Shown here: in pieces, positions 18,837-26,376 of the stretch
Position numbering within the stretch: position 1 is the first letter of the stretch
Layout of the letters: each line of letters opens with the position of its first letter
DNA from: Paracoccus sphaerophysae
Lineage (GTDB): Bacteria > Pseudomonadota > Alphaproteobacteria > Rhodobacterales > Rhodobacteraceae
Direction of reading: 5' to 3'
DNA length: 58,495 nt
Assembly (NCBI RefSeq): GCF_000763805.1
Contig: NZ_JRKS01000014.1
Location: 1 to 58,495 of the forward strand
Position numbers and translations under genes: made by a program
Notes under the pieces: generated by a model
Seen by the model: only the letters and a program-made list of their open reading frames with translations
Told to the model about the DNA's origin: nothing
Database searches by the model: none

Positions 18837-19721
18837 ATGGACACCCTGCCCCCGCTCGCCGCCCTGCGCGTCTTCGACGCGGTCGCGCGGCGGCTGTCCT
18901 TCACCGCCGCGGCGGGCGATCTTGGGATGACCCAGGCGGGCGTCAGCTATCAGGTCCGCCTGCTCGAGGAGCGGCTGGGCGGCCCGCTGTTCCTGCGCAA
19001 GCCCAAGGGGATCGAGCTGACCGCGCTGGGGGCGCGACTGGCGCAGCCGACGCACCAGGCTTTCGACACGCTGCGCAGCGCCTATGCGCCGGCGCGGGAC
19101 GCGCAGACGCTGTCGATCTCGACCCTGCCGACGCTGGCGGGGAACTGGCTCGCCCAGCGGCTGGGGCGGTTCCAGATCGACAACCCGGGCCTCGCCGTGC
19201 GGCTCGAGGCGTCCGAGCAGGTGGTCGATTTCGCGCGCGAGGATGTCGACGTCGCGATCCGCATGGGCGAGGGAAACTGGCCCAGCCTGACCGCCACCCG
19301 GCTGTTCGAGGTCGAGTTCACCCCGATGCTGTCGCCCGCCCTGGCCGAACGCTTCGGCCCGCTGACCGACCCGGCGCAGATGCTGCCCGTCCCCTGGGTC
19401 AGCGGCCCCGACCCCAGCTGGCAGATGTGGCTCGCCGCCGCCGGGGTCAGCGCGCATTGCACCTCGTCCCCCCGCGCCGCGCTGGTGCTGAACGCGCAGC
19501 TGCACGAGGCGCGGGCGGCGATGGCAAGCGAGGGCGCAGCGCTGCTGACGCCGCGCTTCTTCCGCTTCGAGCTGGCGACCGGCGCGCTGGTCCAGCCCTT
19601 TGCCGTGACCGCCACCAACGGCAAGGCCTATTGGCTCGTCTATCCGCCCGCGCGTCGCAACCGCCCGGCGATCCGCGCCTTCCGCAAGTTCATCCTGACC
19701 GAGGCAGCCGCCGACGCCTGA
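18837..19721 (+). CDS. LysR-family transcriptional regulator, GcvA-like
   Basis: The 294-residue protein has an N-terminal winged helix (about 5-65): PPLAALRVFDAVARRLSFTAAA, LGMTQAGVSYQVRLLEERLGGPLF and LTALGARL. The effector domain has the GcvA-type LSISTLPTLAGNWLAQRLGRF and VDVAIRMGEGNWPSL segments. The family acts as homotetramers on divergent target genes. Its partner is probably the DUF1127-like gene with the CTTGA half-sites, not gcvTHP, which lies 10 kb away under a riboswitch. Despite the subfamily name a glycine role is not supported here. Confidence 0.9.
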   Translation: MDTLPPLAALRVFDAVARRLSFTAAAGDLGMTQAGVSYQVRLLEERLGGPLFLRKPKGIELTALGARLAQPTHQAFDTLRSAYAPARDAQTLSISTLPTLAGNWLAQRLGRFQIDNPGLAVRLEASEQVVDFAREDVDVAIRMGEGNWPSLTATRLFEVEFTPMLSPALAERFGPLTDPAQMLPVPWVSGPDPSWQMWLAAAGVSAHCTSSPRAALVLNAQLHEARAAMASEGAALLTPRFFRFELATGALVQPFAVTATNGKAYWLVYPPARRNRPAIRAFRKFILTEAAADA

Positions 19722-19730
19722 CGGCCCCGA

Positions 19731-19775
19731 TCTTCTGACCCGAAATATCCCCGCCGGAGGCTGCCCGCGCCAGCG
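19731..19775 (+). repeat. AAATATCC-hairpin intergenic repeat, copy 2 (LysR/bdhA convergent gap)
   Basis: TCTTCTGACCCG, AAATATCCCCG (core 19743) and a hairpin GCCCGC-GCCA-GCGGGC lie between two converging genes, exactly where a shared terminator is needed. The sense strand follows the LysR gene. Confidence 0.7.
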
Positions 19776-19784
19776 GGCATCCCC

Positions 19785-20567
19785 TCACAGCGCGGTCCAG
19801 CCCCCATCGACCGAGATCGTCGTCCCGGTGATCTGCGCGGCCGTGTCCGAACACAGGAACACCGCCGTCCCGCCGATCTGCTCGACCGTGGCGAACTGCC
19901 CCGAGGGCTGCCGCGACAGCATCACCTTGGCGATCACGTCCTCGCGGCTCATGTTGTGGGTCTTCATCTGGTCGGGAATCTGCGCCTCGATGATCGGGGT
20001 CAGCACATAGCCGGGGCAGATCGCGTTGCAGGTGATCCCCTGCCCGGCGGTTTCCAGCGCGGTGACCTTGGTCAGACCGACGACGCCGTGCTTGGCCGCC
20101 ACATAGGCCGACTTGAACGGCGAAGCCGTCAGCCCGTGCGCCGAGGCGACGTTGACCACCCGCCCCCAGCCGGCCTTGCGCATCAGCGGCAGCGCGGCGG
20201 CGGTGGTGTGAAACGCGCTCGACAGGTTGATCGCCAGGATCGCGTCCCACTTGTCCTGCGGGAACTCGTCGATCGGGGCGACGTGCTGGATGCCGGCGTT
20301 GTTGATCAGGATGTCGCAGCGGCCGGCCGCCGCGATCAGCGCCCGGCAATCGGCGGCCTTCGACATGTCGGCGGCGACATAGCGGACCTCGACCCCATGC
20401 CGGTCGGCCAGGTCCTTCGCCAGCGCATGATCCTCGTCGCGATCGGTGAAGCTGTTGATGACCAGGTCCGCGCCCGCCGCGGCGAGCGCTTCGGCGACGC
20501 CCAGCCCGATGCCGCTGTTCGACCCGGTGACGACGGCCAGCTTGCCGGCAAGGTTCTGTTCGACCAT
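19785..20567 (-). CDS. bdhA: 3-hydroxybutyrate dehydrogenase
   Basis: The 260-residue SDR oxidises 3-hydroxybutyrate to acetoacetate with NAD during polyhydroxybutyrate and ketone use. TGSNSGIG lies at 14-21, NNAG near 92, and the catalytic set is complete: Ser in NVASAHGL and YVAAK (Tyr/Lys near 155-159). The segments GIQHVAPIDEFP, HGLTASPFKSAYVAAKHGVVGLTK and CPGYVLTPIIEAQIP are characteristic of BdhA. The ATG at 20567 follows AAGGAGAG. Its 5' region is odd: a strong minus-strand intrinsic terminator ends 50 bp upstream of the start, so bdhA either has a promoter inside those 50 bp or is reached by read-through of an attenuator. Confidence 0.93.
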   Translation of the reverse strand: MVEQNLAGKLAVVTGSNSGIGLGVAEALAAAGADLVINSFTDRDEDHALAKDLADRHGVEVRYVAADMSKAADCRALIAAAGRCDILINNAGIQHVAPIDEFPQDKWDAILAINLSSAFHTTAAALPLMRKAGWGRVVNVASAHGLTASPFKSAYVAAKHGVVGLTKVTALETAGQGITCNAICPGYVLTPIIEAQIPDQMKTHNMSREDVIAKVMLSRQPSGQFATVEQIGGTAVFLCSDTAAQITGTTISVDGGWTAL

Positions 20568-20617
20568 CTCGCGCTCTCCTTGATGCTGCCCGTGCAGAAT
20601 AACGGGCGCGCGCCGCG

Positions 20618-20647
20618 AAAAAAAGACGCCCGCACAAGGCGGGCGTC
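20618..20647 (-). terminator. Strong intrinsic terminator upstream of bdhA
   Basis: A perfect 9-bp GC stem GACGCCCGC/GCGGGCGTC (20647-20639 with 20633-20625), a 5-nt loop CTTGT, and an unbroken run of seven T on the minus strand (20624-20618). This is the strongest intrinsic terminator in the window, and it stands in front of a gene rather than behind one. Confidence 0.88.
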
Positions 20648-20693
20648 AAGTCATGAGGCAGGTTTCATACAGGCAAGAAACCTATCGAGCAGT
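20618..20693 (-). ncRNA. Predicted small RNA or attenuator leader upstream of bdhA
   Basis: On the minus strand a 17-bp-spaced TTGGCG/TATATC promoter is followed by about 76 nt with two stem-loops and a T-run. Stem 1 is AGGTTTC (20683-20677) pairing with GAAACCT (20666-20660) over a 10-nt loop. A single-stranded linker GCCTCATGACTT follows. Stem 2 is GACGCCCGC/GCGGGCGTC with loop CTTGT and seven T. No open frame with coding character lies within. This is the layout of an Hfq-type trans-acting sRNA. Alternatively it is a terminated leader of bdhA, whose start codon lies 50 bp further on. The sequence alone does not decide between the two. Confidence 0.6.
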
Positions 20694-20699
20694 GGTTCT

Positions 20700-20728
20700 G
20701 ATATACGCTTGAAACCCCCAAACGCCAA
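20700..20728 (-). promoter_or_regulatory. Predicted sigma-70 promoter for the small RNA
   Basis: The -35 TTGGCG (20728-20723) and -10 TATATC (20705-20700) are separated by exactly 17 bp, giving a start near 20693. The gap otherwise serves the divergent yejA-like gene, whose ATG is at 20814. Confidence 0.55.
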
Positions 20729-20813
20729 GCCCCCGGTTTGCCACAGGGTGAATGCAGGGTTACTGTCCGGCCAAGACCCGGCACGAAAGCCGCGGCGCAG
20801 ATCACGGGCACAC

Positions 20814-22685
20814 ATGCGAATCTTCAATTTCTCTAACGATTCCGCGATGGGTCGCCTTATGCGTGTGCTGTCCCTCAGCCTTGCGACTGTTGCAGCGATG
20901 CCGCTGGCAAGCGCGGCCGAGCCGTCCCATGCCCTTGCAATGTATGGAGAACCTGCGCTGCCCGCGACGCTGGAATCGCTGCCCTACGCCGATCCTCAGG
21001 CGCCCAAAGGGGGAACGATTCGCTTCGCCGAACCCGGCGGTTTCGATTCGCTCAAGCCCTGGGTGCTGAAAGGCAACGCCGCCTGGGGCGTCGGCGTCCA
21101 TGTCGCCGAACCGCTGATGCTGCGCTCGATCGACGAGCCGTTCACGCTCTACTGCCTGCTCTGCGAGACCGTCGACACCGATCCCGACCGGAGCTGGGTC
21201 GAATTCACCCTGCGCCCCGAGGCGCGGTTTTCCGACGGCACCCCGGTCACCGCCGAGGACGTGATCTGGTCCTTCCAGACCCTCGGCACCCAGGGCCACC
21301 CCCGCTATGCCGGCGCCTGGGCCAAGGTCGCCCGCATCGCCCCGGTGGGCGCGCGCGGCATCCGCATCGAGTTCGCCGAAAAGGACCGCGAGCTGCCGCT
21401 GCTGATGGGCATGCGGCCGGTCCTCAAACAGGCCCAGTGGGAGGGCAAGGACTTCGCCGCCTCGTCGCTTGACCCGCCGATCGGATCGGGCGCCTATGTC
21501 GTCGACCGGGTCGATCCCGGCCGCTCGATCAGCTTCCGGCGCAATCCCGATTACTGGGGCCGCGACCTGCCGCTGACCCGCGGGCTCTATAATTTCGACA
21601 GCATCCGCTATGATTACTTCGCCGACAGCAACGCCATGTCTCAGGCCTTCAAGGCCGGCGAGATCGACGTCTGGCGCGAGCTGAACGGCGTCAAATGGGC
21701 GACCGAATACGACTTTCCGGCCATCGCCTCGGGCGCGGTGGTCAAGGAGGACATCCCCCACCAGCGCCCCTCGGGGATCATGGGGCTGGTGATGAACACC
21801 CGCTCGCCCATGTTCGCCGACTGGCGGGTGCGGCAGGCGATGATCCTGGCGTTCAACTACCGCTTCATCAACGCCACGCTGGCCGGCGGGTCGGACCCCC
21901 GGATCGCAAGCTACTTTTCGAACTCGACCCTCGCCATGCAGCCCGGCCCCGCCACCGGGCGCGAGGCAGAGCTGCTGGCCCCCTTCGCCGCCGGCCTGCC
22001 GCCCGGCACGATCGAGGGCTATGCCCTGCCCCAAGGCTCGGACCGGCTGCTGGACCGTACCGCGCTCCGCGAGGCGGTGGGCCTGCTGGCCGAGGCCGGC
22101 TGGACCGTCGGCGCCGACGGCATCCTGCGCAACGCCGACGGTGCGCCCTTCGCCCCCGAGATCCTGCTGAACCAGTCGGGCAGCGCGATGCGGGCGGGCT
22201 CCGAGGTCCAGCAGATCGTCGACATCTATGTCGAGGCGCTCAAGCCCCTGGGCATCGCCCCCCGCGTCACCCTGCTGGACAGCGCCCAGTATATCGAGCG
22301 CACCAACCGCTTCGCCTTCGATATGACCTGGTACGAACGCGGCCTGTCGCTGTCGCCCGGCAACGAACAGGCGCTGTACTGGGGCATCGCCAGCGCCGAT
22401 CAGGAGGGGTCGAAGAACTGGATGGGCGTCCGCTCGCCTGCCGTGGACGCGATGATCGCCGAGGCGGTGAACGCAACCGATCTGGACGGCCACGTCGCCG
22501 CCGTCCGGGCGCTCGACCGGCTCCTGACCGCGGGGCGCTATGTGATCCCGGTCAGCTATCCGCAGGTCAGCCGCATTGCCCACGCCGCCCGCCTGCGCCA
22601 CCCGCAGCGCCTGCCGATCTACGGCGACTGGCCCGGCTTCCTGCCCGAGGTCTGGTGGTCCGAGCCTCCCGCTCCGGCCGACTGA
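20814..22685 (+). CDS. Extracellular solute-binding protein, YejA-like (peptide/microcin C importer family)
   Basis: The 623-residue periplasmic protein is a family 5 binding protein. After a signal peptide (MGRLMRVLSLSLATVAAMPLASAAEP) it shows the YejA-type start HALAMYGEPALP, then YADPQAPKGGTIRFAEPGGFDSL, DGTPVTAEDVIWSFQTL, PIGSGAYVVDRVDPGRSI and FRRNPDYWGRDLPLTRGLYNFDSIRYDYF. Relatives feed YejBEF oligopeptide importers. No permease or ATPase gene follows, so it is an orphan component here. Three in-frame starts are possible (20814, 20847, 20859); none has a strong ribosome site, and the last two fit the signal peptide equally well. Confidence 0.88.
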   Translation: MRIFNFSNDSAMGRLMRVLSLSLATVAAMPLASAAEPSHALAMYGEPALPATLESLPYADPQAPKGGTIRFAEPGGFDSLKPWVLKGNAAWGVGVHVAEPLMLRSIDEPFTLYCLLCETVDTDPDRSWVEFTLRPEARFSDGTPVTAEDVIWSFQTLGTQGHPRYAGAWAKVARIAPVGARGIRIEFAEKDRELPLLMGMRPVLKQAQWEGKDFAASSLDPPIGSGAYVVDRVDPGRSISFRRNPDYWGRDLPLTRGLYNFDSIRYDYFADSNAMSQAFKAGEIDVWRELNGVKWATEYDFPAIASGAVVKEDIPHQRPSGIMGLVMNTRSPMFADWRVRQAMILAFNYRFINATLAGGSDPRIASYFSNSTLAMQPGPATGREAELLAPFAAGLPPGTIEGYALPQGSDRLLDRTALREAVGLLAEAGWTVGADGILRNADGAPFAPEILLNQSGSAMRAGSEVQQIVDIYVEALKPLGIAPRVTLLDSAQYIERTNRFAFDMTWYERGLSLSPGNEQALYWGIASADQEGSKNWMGVRSPAVDAMIAEAVNATDLDGHVAAVRALDRLLTAGRYVIPVSYPQVSRIAHAARLRHPQRLPIYGDWPGFLPEVWWSEPPAPAD

Positions 22686-22701
22686 CGCCGCCGCCGCAAA
22701 A

Positions 22702-22755
22702 TCTCTTGTCCGCAAATATCCCGCGGGGGTCCGGGGGCGCGAAGCCCCCGGTCCG
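22702..22755 (+). repeat. AAATATCC-hairpin intergenic repeat, copy 3 (yejA-like/hypothetical convergent gap)
   Basis: AAATATCCCGCGGGGG (core 22714) is followed by a hairpin CCGGGGGC-GCGAA-GCCCCCGG. It lies between converging genes at 22685 and 22767, again the place of a shared terminator. Confidence 0.7.
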
Positions 22756-22766
22756 ACCGAGCGCCC

Positions 22767-23108
22767 CTAGCGGTCCCCGTCATCCGGATAGTCGTCGTCG
22801 TCCCCGAACCGGGCGTCGTCGGCGAATTCATCCTCGCCCTCGCCCACATACTTGCCCGACAGCGCGATCGAATGGTTGTCGTGCGAAGGGTCCATCACGA
22901 CATCCGAGGGGATCTCGCCGGCCAGCCACTCCTTGATCTCCTCGCGCGCCTCCTGCGGGTCCTGCTCGGTGATCTCGGCGATATAGCGGATGAAGGCGCG
23001 CTGGTCGCCGTCGATCTCGTCCAGCATCGATTCGTCGGCATCTTCCCATTTTTCCTGGATGGCTTCGTAAAAAGCGCTCCAGTTTTCCTGCACATGCGAC
23101 CACCGCAT
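22767..23108 (-). CDS. Acidic conserved hypothetical protein, distantly CsbD-like
   Basis: The 113-residue protein starts MRWSHVQENWSAFYEAIQEKW and continues DADESMLDEIDGDQRAFIRY, a W-x-F...KW...D-x-L-x-x-I-x-G pattern reminiscent of the CsbD stress-protein fold. The C-terminal third is very acidic (EGEDEFADDARFGDDDDY) and likely disordered. The ATG at 23108 has GGAGAG 5 nt upstream and is preferred over a TTG ten codons earlier. It is convergent with the yejA-like gene. Function unknown; a stress-related soluble protein is a guess from fold resemblance. Confidence 0.72.
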   Translation of the reverse strand: MRWSHVQENWSAFYEAIQEKWEDADESMLDEIDGDQRAFIRYIAEITEQDPQEAREEIKEWLAGEIPSDVVMDPSHDNHSIALSGKYVGEGEDEFADDARFGDDDDYPDDGDR

Positions 23109-23180
23109 CGGGCTCTCCTTCGTCCGTTTCCACGCCAACCGCGAAAACGGCCGCGAGTTCCCGGGCCTCCGATCCCGCGC

Positions 23181-23516
23181 TCAGACCGGCCGGATCAGCC
23201 GCCGTTCCAGCACTCGCAGCACGGTGGCCAGGTCGTGGCCCCGGCGCAGAACCTGCCCGTCCATGCCGACGACCGCATACATGCCCTGGGCGGCGCGCAG
23301 CCTGGGCCGCTTCTCGATCCGGTACAGCGGGTTCTCGGCGGCCCGGCGAAAGACCGAAAACACCGCCAGGTCGCGCAGGAAGGACATGCCATAGTCGCGC
23401 CATTCCCCGGCCGCGACCATGCGGCCATACAGCGACAGGATCACCGCAAGTTCGCGCCGGTCGAAGGCCACCACGTCGGGCGCCGGCTGCGGCGGCTGGA
23501 TCGGATGGATCGTCAT
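23181..23516 (-). CDS. DUF2794 family conserved hypothetical protein
   Basis: The 111-residue protein contains VVAFDRRELAVILSLYGRMVAAGEWRDYGMSFL and AVFSVFRRAAENPLYRIEKRP, which I recognise as the alphaproteobacterial DUF2794 family. It has a compact alpha/beta pattern, no signal peptide and no membrane span. The start ATG at 23516 gives the usual family length; the frame upstream has no family sequence. Function unknown. It lies between the acidic protein and two I78-like lipoproteins, all on the minus strand but with gaps of 70-100 bp, so co-transcription is uncertain. Confidence 0.82.
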   Translation of the reverse strand: MTIHPIQPPQPAPDVVAFDRRELAVILSLYGRMVAAGEWRDYGMSFLRDLAVFSVFRRAAENPLYRIEKRPRLRAAQGMYAVVGMDGQVLRRGHDLATVLRVLERRLIRPV

Positions 23517-23613
23517 GGGCCGCAGCGTGACACCCCCCCGCCCGCCGATCAACGCCAAAAATGCAGACGGGCGGCCCGCAGGCCGCCCGGTTCCGTCGCC
23601 TCGAGGGGTCGGC

Positions 23614-23883
23614 TCAGTAGCAGCCGATCTTGGCGATGCGGCCGTCGGTGCCGACCTCGACATTCATCCGGTCGGGCCGGAAATCCATCGTCACCGCATC
23701 GCCGGGGCCGATCACCCGTGTCCCGGCCGGCAGCAGCATCGTCTGCAGCACCGATTTCGGCTGCCCGACCAGCCCTTGCAGGGTCGAGGCCTTGCACTGG
23801 TCGGTGTCGGGCTGGACCGGGGCCGGGACCGGCTCGACGCAGCCCGCCAGGGCCAGCAGCGGCAGGATTGCAAGCGCGCGCAT
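23614..23883 (-). CDS. Peptidase inhibitor I78 family lipoprotein
   Basis: The 89-residue lipoprotein has the lipobox LALAGC with lipidated C15. The mature domain reads LQGLVGQPKSVLQTMLLPAGTRVIGPGDAVTMDFRPDRMNVEVGTDGRI, matching the I78 inhibitor fold (G-x-R-V-I-x-P-G-x-x-V-T-M-D-x-R-x-x-R-x-N). Two further cysteines (in DQCK and IGCY) could form a disulfide. Proteins of this family inhibit serine peptidases; here it would face the periplasm from a membrane anchor. A weaker paralogue lies 11 bp upstream on the same strand. Confidence 0.85.
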   Translation of the reverse strand: MRALAILPLLALAGCVEPVPAPVQPDTDQCKASTLQGLVGQPKSVLQTMLLPAGTRVIGPGDAVTMDFRPDRMNVEVGTDGRIAKIGCY

Positions 23884-23894
23884 GGGGAACCTCC

Positions 23895-24239
23895 TTAGCC
23901 GCAGGTGACGGACTGGATGTTGCCGGCGGCGTCCAGTTTGAAGGCGATCCGCAGGCCGTTGTATTCCTCGGGCTCGATGCCGCGATATTCGGCGATCCGG
24001 TACTGGCGGGTGATGCCCAGGGTGGGCACGACCGAGGCCGGCTGGCCGATCACGTGGCGGTAATCGGCGGCGTGGCAGGCATCGGGCTCGCGGGATTGCA
24101 GCCCGGCGACGCCGGTCACCGCGGCCGGTTCGGGCACGACGACGGGCGCCGGGTCGATCACCGTGGTGGTCGCGACGGGGGCGACGCAGCCGGCAAGCGC
24201 GGCGGTCGCGGCGAAAAGCAATGCGGTCGGTTTCATCAT
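23895..24239 (-). CDS. I78-like lipoprotein (divergent paralogue)
   Basis: The 114-residue lipoprotein has the lipobox AALAGC (C18). A Val/Pro-rich linker leads to DACHAADYRHVIGQPASVV and a C-terminal LRIAFKLDAAGNIQSVTCG, which aligns in outline with the I78 domain of the next gene (Cys...IGQP...R-x-x...D-x-x-G-x-I-x-x-x-x-C) but lacks the RVIGPGDAVT inhibitor loop. The two genes are 11 bp apart and look like a tandem duplication with divergence. It may have lost inhibitor activity or changed target. Confidence 0.75.
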   Translation of the reverse strand: MMKPTALLFAATAALAGCVAPVATTTVIDPAPVVVPEPAAVTGVAGLQSREPDACHAADYRHVIGQPASVVPTLGITRQYRIAEYRGIEPEEYNGLRIAFKLDAAGNIQSVTCG

Positions 24240-24446
24240 CAGATCAGGGTTCCTGTCTCGGCTCGTTCAATGGCGCGATGCGGGTCTTTGGCGCCCGCCT
24301 TGCGTTCCGGTTGCAAGCATAATCGGCTTGCCCGAGCCCGGAAAGCGGTCCCGCCCAAGCTTGCCGCAAAGCCCGCCCCCTGTCACCGGGCCGCATCAGC
24401 GCGGCCGGTCAATTCCCGGTCAGATGCGGTGCATCGGGCGCGCCGG
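24240..24446. other. 207-bp gap between bioA and the lipoprotein pair
   Basis: This stretch follows the bioA stop and precedes the lipoprotein start, both on the minus strand. I see no coding frame and no convincing terminator or promoter. Confidence 0.4.
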
Positions 24447-25682
24447 TCAGCCGGCGAAATCCGCCACCACGCCCCAGACCCGGTCGAGTTCATCCCCCGA
24501 GATGCAGTAGGGCGGCAGCACATAGACAGTGCTGCCCAAGGGCCGCAGGAACACCCCGCGATCCAGCGCCCGGGCCCGCAGCTGCTGCCCGGCGGCGGCG
24601 AGATAACCCGCCCCTTCGGTCCGAAGGTCCAGCGCGGCGATGGTGCCGGTCTGGCGGGGGTTGGCAAAGCGACGGTCGCCGGCCAGCGCCTCCAGCCGGT
24701 CGGCCTGCATCGCCGCCACCCGGTCCAGCCGCGCCTGCATGTCCTCGGCCTGCCAGATCCGCGCATTAGCCAGCCCCGCCGCGCAGGCAATCGGGTTGGC
24801 GGTATAGCTCGAGGAATGGAAGAAGGTCCGGCTGCGATCCTCGGACCAGTGGGCGGCAAAGATTGCCTCGGTCGCCAGCGTCGCGGCCAGCGGGATCGCC
24901 CCGCCCGTGAGGCCCTTCGAGGTGCAGAGGATATCCGGCGCGATGCCCGCATGGTCGCAGGCCCACAGCCGCCCGGTGCGGCCCCAGCCGGTCATCACCT
25001 CGTCGGCGATCAGCAGGACGCCATGCCGGTCGCAGACGGCGCGCAGCGCGGCCAGCAGCTCGGGCGGATACATCACCATCCCGCCCGCCCCCAGCACCAG
25101 CGGCTCGACGATCAGCGCCGCAAGCTCGCCCGAGGCGGCGACCGTCTCGAACGCCGCCAGCGTGTCGGCGCCCAGCGGCAGGCGGTCGACCGCGAACAGC
25201 AGCGGATCGTAGGCGGCGTTGAACACCCCGCGCTCGCCCACGCTCATCGTGCCGATGGTGTCACCGTGATAGCTGCCTTCCAGCACCGCGATGCGGTGGC
25301 GGGGGCGGCCCGGCGCGGTGTGCTTCCAGAACCCCAGCGCCATCTTGAGCGCCACCTCGACGCTGGTCGAGCCACTGTCGGAATAGAACACCCGGGTCAG
25401 CCCGGCGGGAGCCAGATCGACCAGCGCCCGGGCCAGATCCTCGGCCGGATCGTGGGTCAGCCCGGCGAAGATCACCTGGTCCAGCCGCTCCGCGGTGGCG
25501 CGGATCGCGTCCATGATCGGGGGGTGGCGATGGCCGTGGGTAATGACCCACCAGCTTGAGATCGCGTCGATCAGCGGGCCGCGATCGGTGTGGATCGTGG
25601 CGCCCTCGGTCCGCGTCACCCGCGGGGGGCTGGGTTCGGTGGCGTGCTGGGTGAAGGGGTGCCAGACGGGCGAGTCGGTCAT
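24447..25682 (-). CDS. bioA: Adenosylmethionine-8-amino-7-oxononanoate aminotransferase
   Basis: The 411-residue class III PLP aminotransferase makes 7,8-diaminopelargonate from KAPA with S-adenosylmethionine as amino donor. Landmarks: WHPFTQHATEPSPP at the N-terminus (typical of BioA), DAISSWWVITHGHRHP, GSYHGDTIGTMSVG, LLIADEVMTGWGRTG, and the PLP lysine in CTSKGLTGGAIPL. Length is usual. It is the last gene of bioB-F-D-A and lies 58 bp after bioD; that gap holds an AAATATCC-hairpin repeat. Confidence 0.96.
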   Translation of the reverse strand: MTDSPVWHPFTQHATEPSPPRVTRTEGATIHTDRGPLIDAISSWWVITHGHRHPPIMDAIRATAERLDQVIFAGLTHDPAEDLARALVDLAPAGLTRVFYSDSGSTSVEVALKMALGFWKHTAPGRPRHRIAVLEGSYHGDTIGTMSVGERGVFNAAYDPLLFAVDRLPLGADTLAAFETVAASGELAALIVEPLVLGAGGMVMYPPELLAALRAVCDRHGVLLIADEVMTGWGRTGRLWACDHAGIAPDILCTSKGLTGGAIPLAATLATEAIFAAHWSEDRSRTFFHSSSYTANPIACAAGLANARIWQAEDMQARLDRVAAMQADRLEALAGDRRFANPRQTGTIAALDLRTEGAGYLAAAGQQLRARALDRGVFLRPLGSTVYVLPPYCISGDELDRVWGVVADFAG

Positions 25683-25696
25683 GGGCGCTCCGTTCC

Positions 25697-25740
25697 GCCC
25701 GAAGATGCCTCCGGCGGGGATATTTGGGCAAAGAAGAAGG
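25697..25740 (-). repeat. AAATATCC-hairpin intergenic repeat, copy 4 (bioD-bioA gap)
   Basis: On the minus strand a TTCTTCTTTGCCC lead-in, AAATATCCCCGCCGGAGGC and a weaker hairpin lie between the bioD stop and the bioA start. Here the sense strand runs with the operon, unlike copy 1 in gcv. Confidence 0.65.
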
Positions 25741-26376
25741 TCACGCGAAGTCCTGCGGGTCGAAATGGGTGCGCATCGCGGCCGAGAGCGTGGCGGGGGT
25801 CAGCGGGTCCAGCCGCGGCAGGCGGCCCAGCGCGCGGACCCGGCCCAGCGCGGCGATGGTGGCGATGTTGTCGGGGTTGTCGTCACCGACGAAGGCCACG
25901 CCGTGGACCCGGCAGCTCCGCGCGCGCAGCGATTCGAGCGCGGTGAGGGTGTGGCTGATCGTGCCCAGCCCGGTCGTCGCCACGAGGACCACCGGGATAC
26001 CCCAGCGGGCGAAGAGGTCGGCGGACAGCATCTCGCGGGTGATCGGGACGAGAACGCCGCCCGCGCCCTCGATCACCAGCGGGTCGGCGGCGGGCGGGGT
26101 CAGGTCGGGGATCGTGACCCCCGCCAGTTCGGCGGCGCGGTGGGGGGACAGCGGCTCGGGCAGGATGATGGCTTCGGGGAGGATGGGCGCGCCGGTCATG
26201 GCGTGGACGAAGGCCGCGTCGCTGCCCGGCCACGGCCCGTCACGGCGCGGCCCGGGGTCGGCGACGCCGGTCTGCACGGGTTTCCAGTAGCTGGCGTTCA
26301 GCAGCCCGGTCAGACCGGCGGCGAAGACGGTCTTGCCGATATCGGTGCCGGTGCCTGTTATCACAAAGCGGGCCAC
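25741..26376 (-). CDS. bioD: Dethiobiotin synthetase
   Basis: The 211-residue ATP-dependent ligase closes the ureido ring of dethiobiotin. The P-loop is FVITGTGTDIGKTVFAAGL (about 4-22); YWKPVQTG and the Mg/substrate segment VIEGAGGVLVPI follow. The start is a GTG at 26376 with GGAGGAA 4 nt upstream, so bioD overlaps the end of bioF by 16 bp. Third gene of the biotin operon. The family is usually 200-240 residues, so this is full length. Confidence 0.93.
   Translation of the reverse strand: MARFVITGTGTDIGKTVFAAGLTGLLNASYWKPVQTGVADPGPRRDGPWPGSDAAFVHAMTGAPILPEAIILPEPLSPHRAAELAGVTIPDLTPPAADPLVIEGAGGVLVPITREMLSADLFARWGIPVVLVATTGLGTISHTLTALESLRARSCRVHGVAFVGDDNPDNIATIAALGRVRALGRLPRLDPLTPATLSAAMRTHFDPQDFA

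Noticed and set aside
18837..19721. Control of gcvTHP by the GcvA-like LysR protein
   Set aside because: The genes are 10 kb apart and gcvT has a glycine riboswitch. The half-sites in the LysR gap point to the adjacent small gene instead.
20625..20647. Reading the hairpin upstream of bdhA as a plus-strand terminator
   Set aside because: On the plus strand the run of seven A precedes the stem and no T-run follows; only the minus strand has terminator order.
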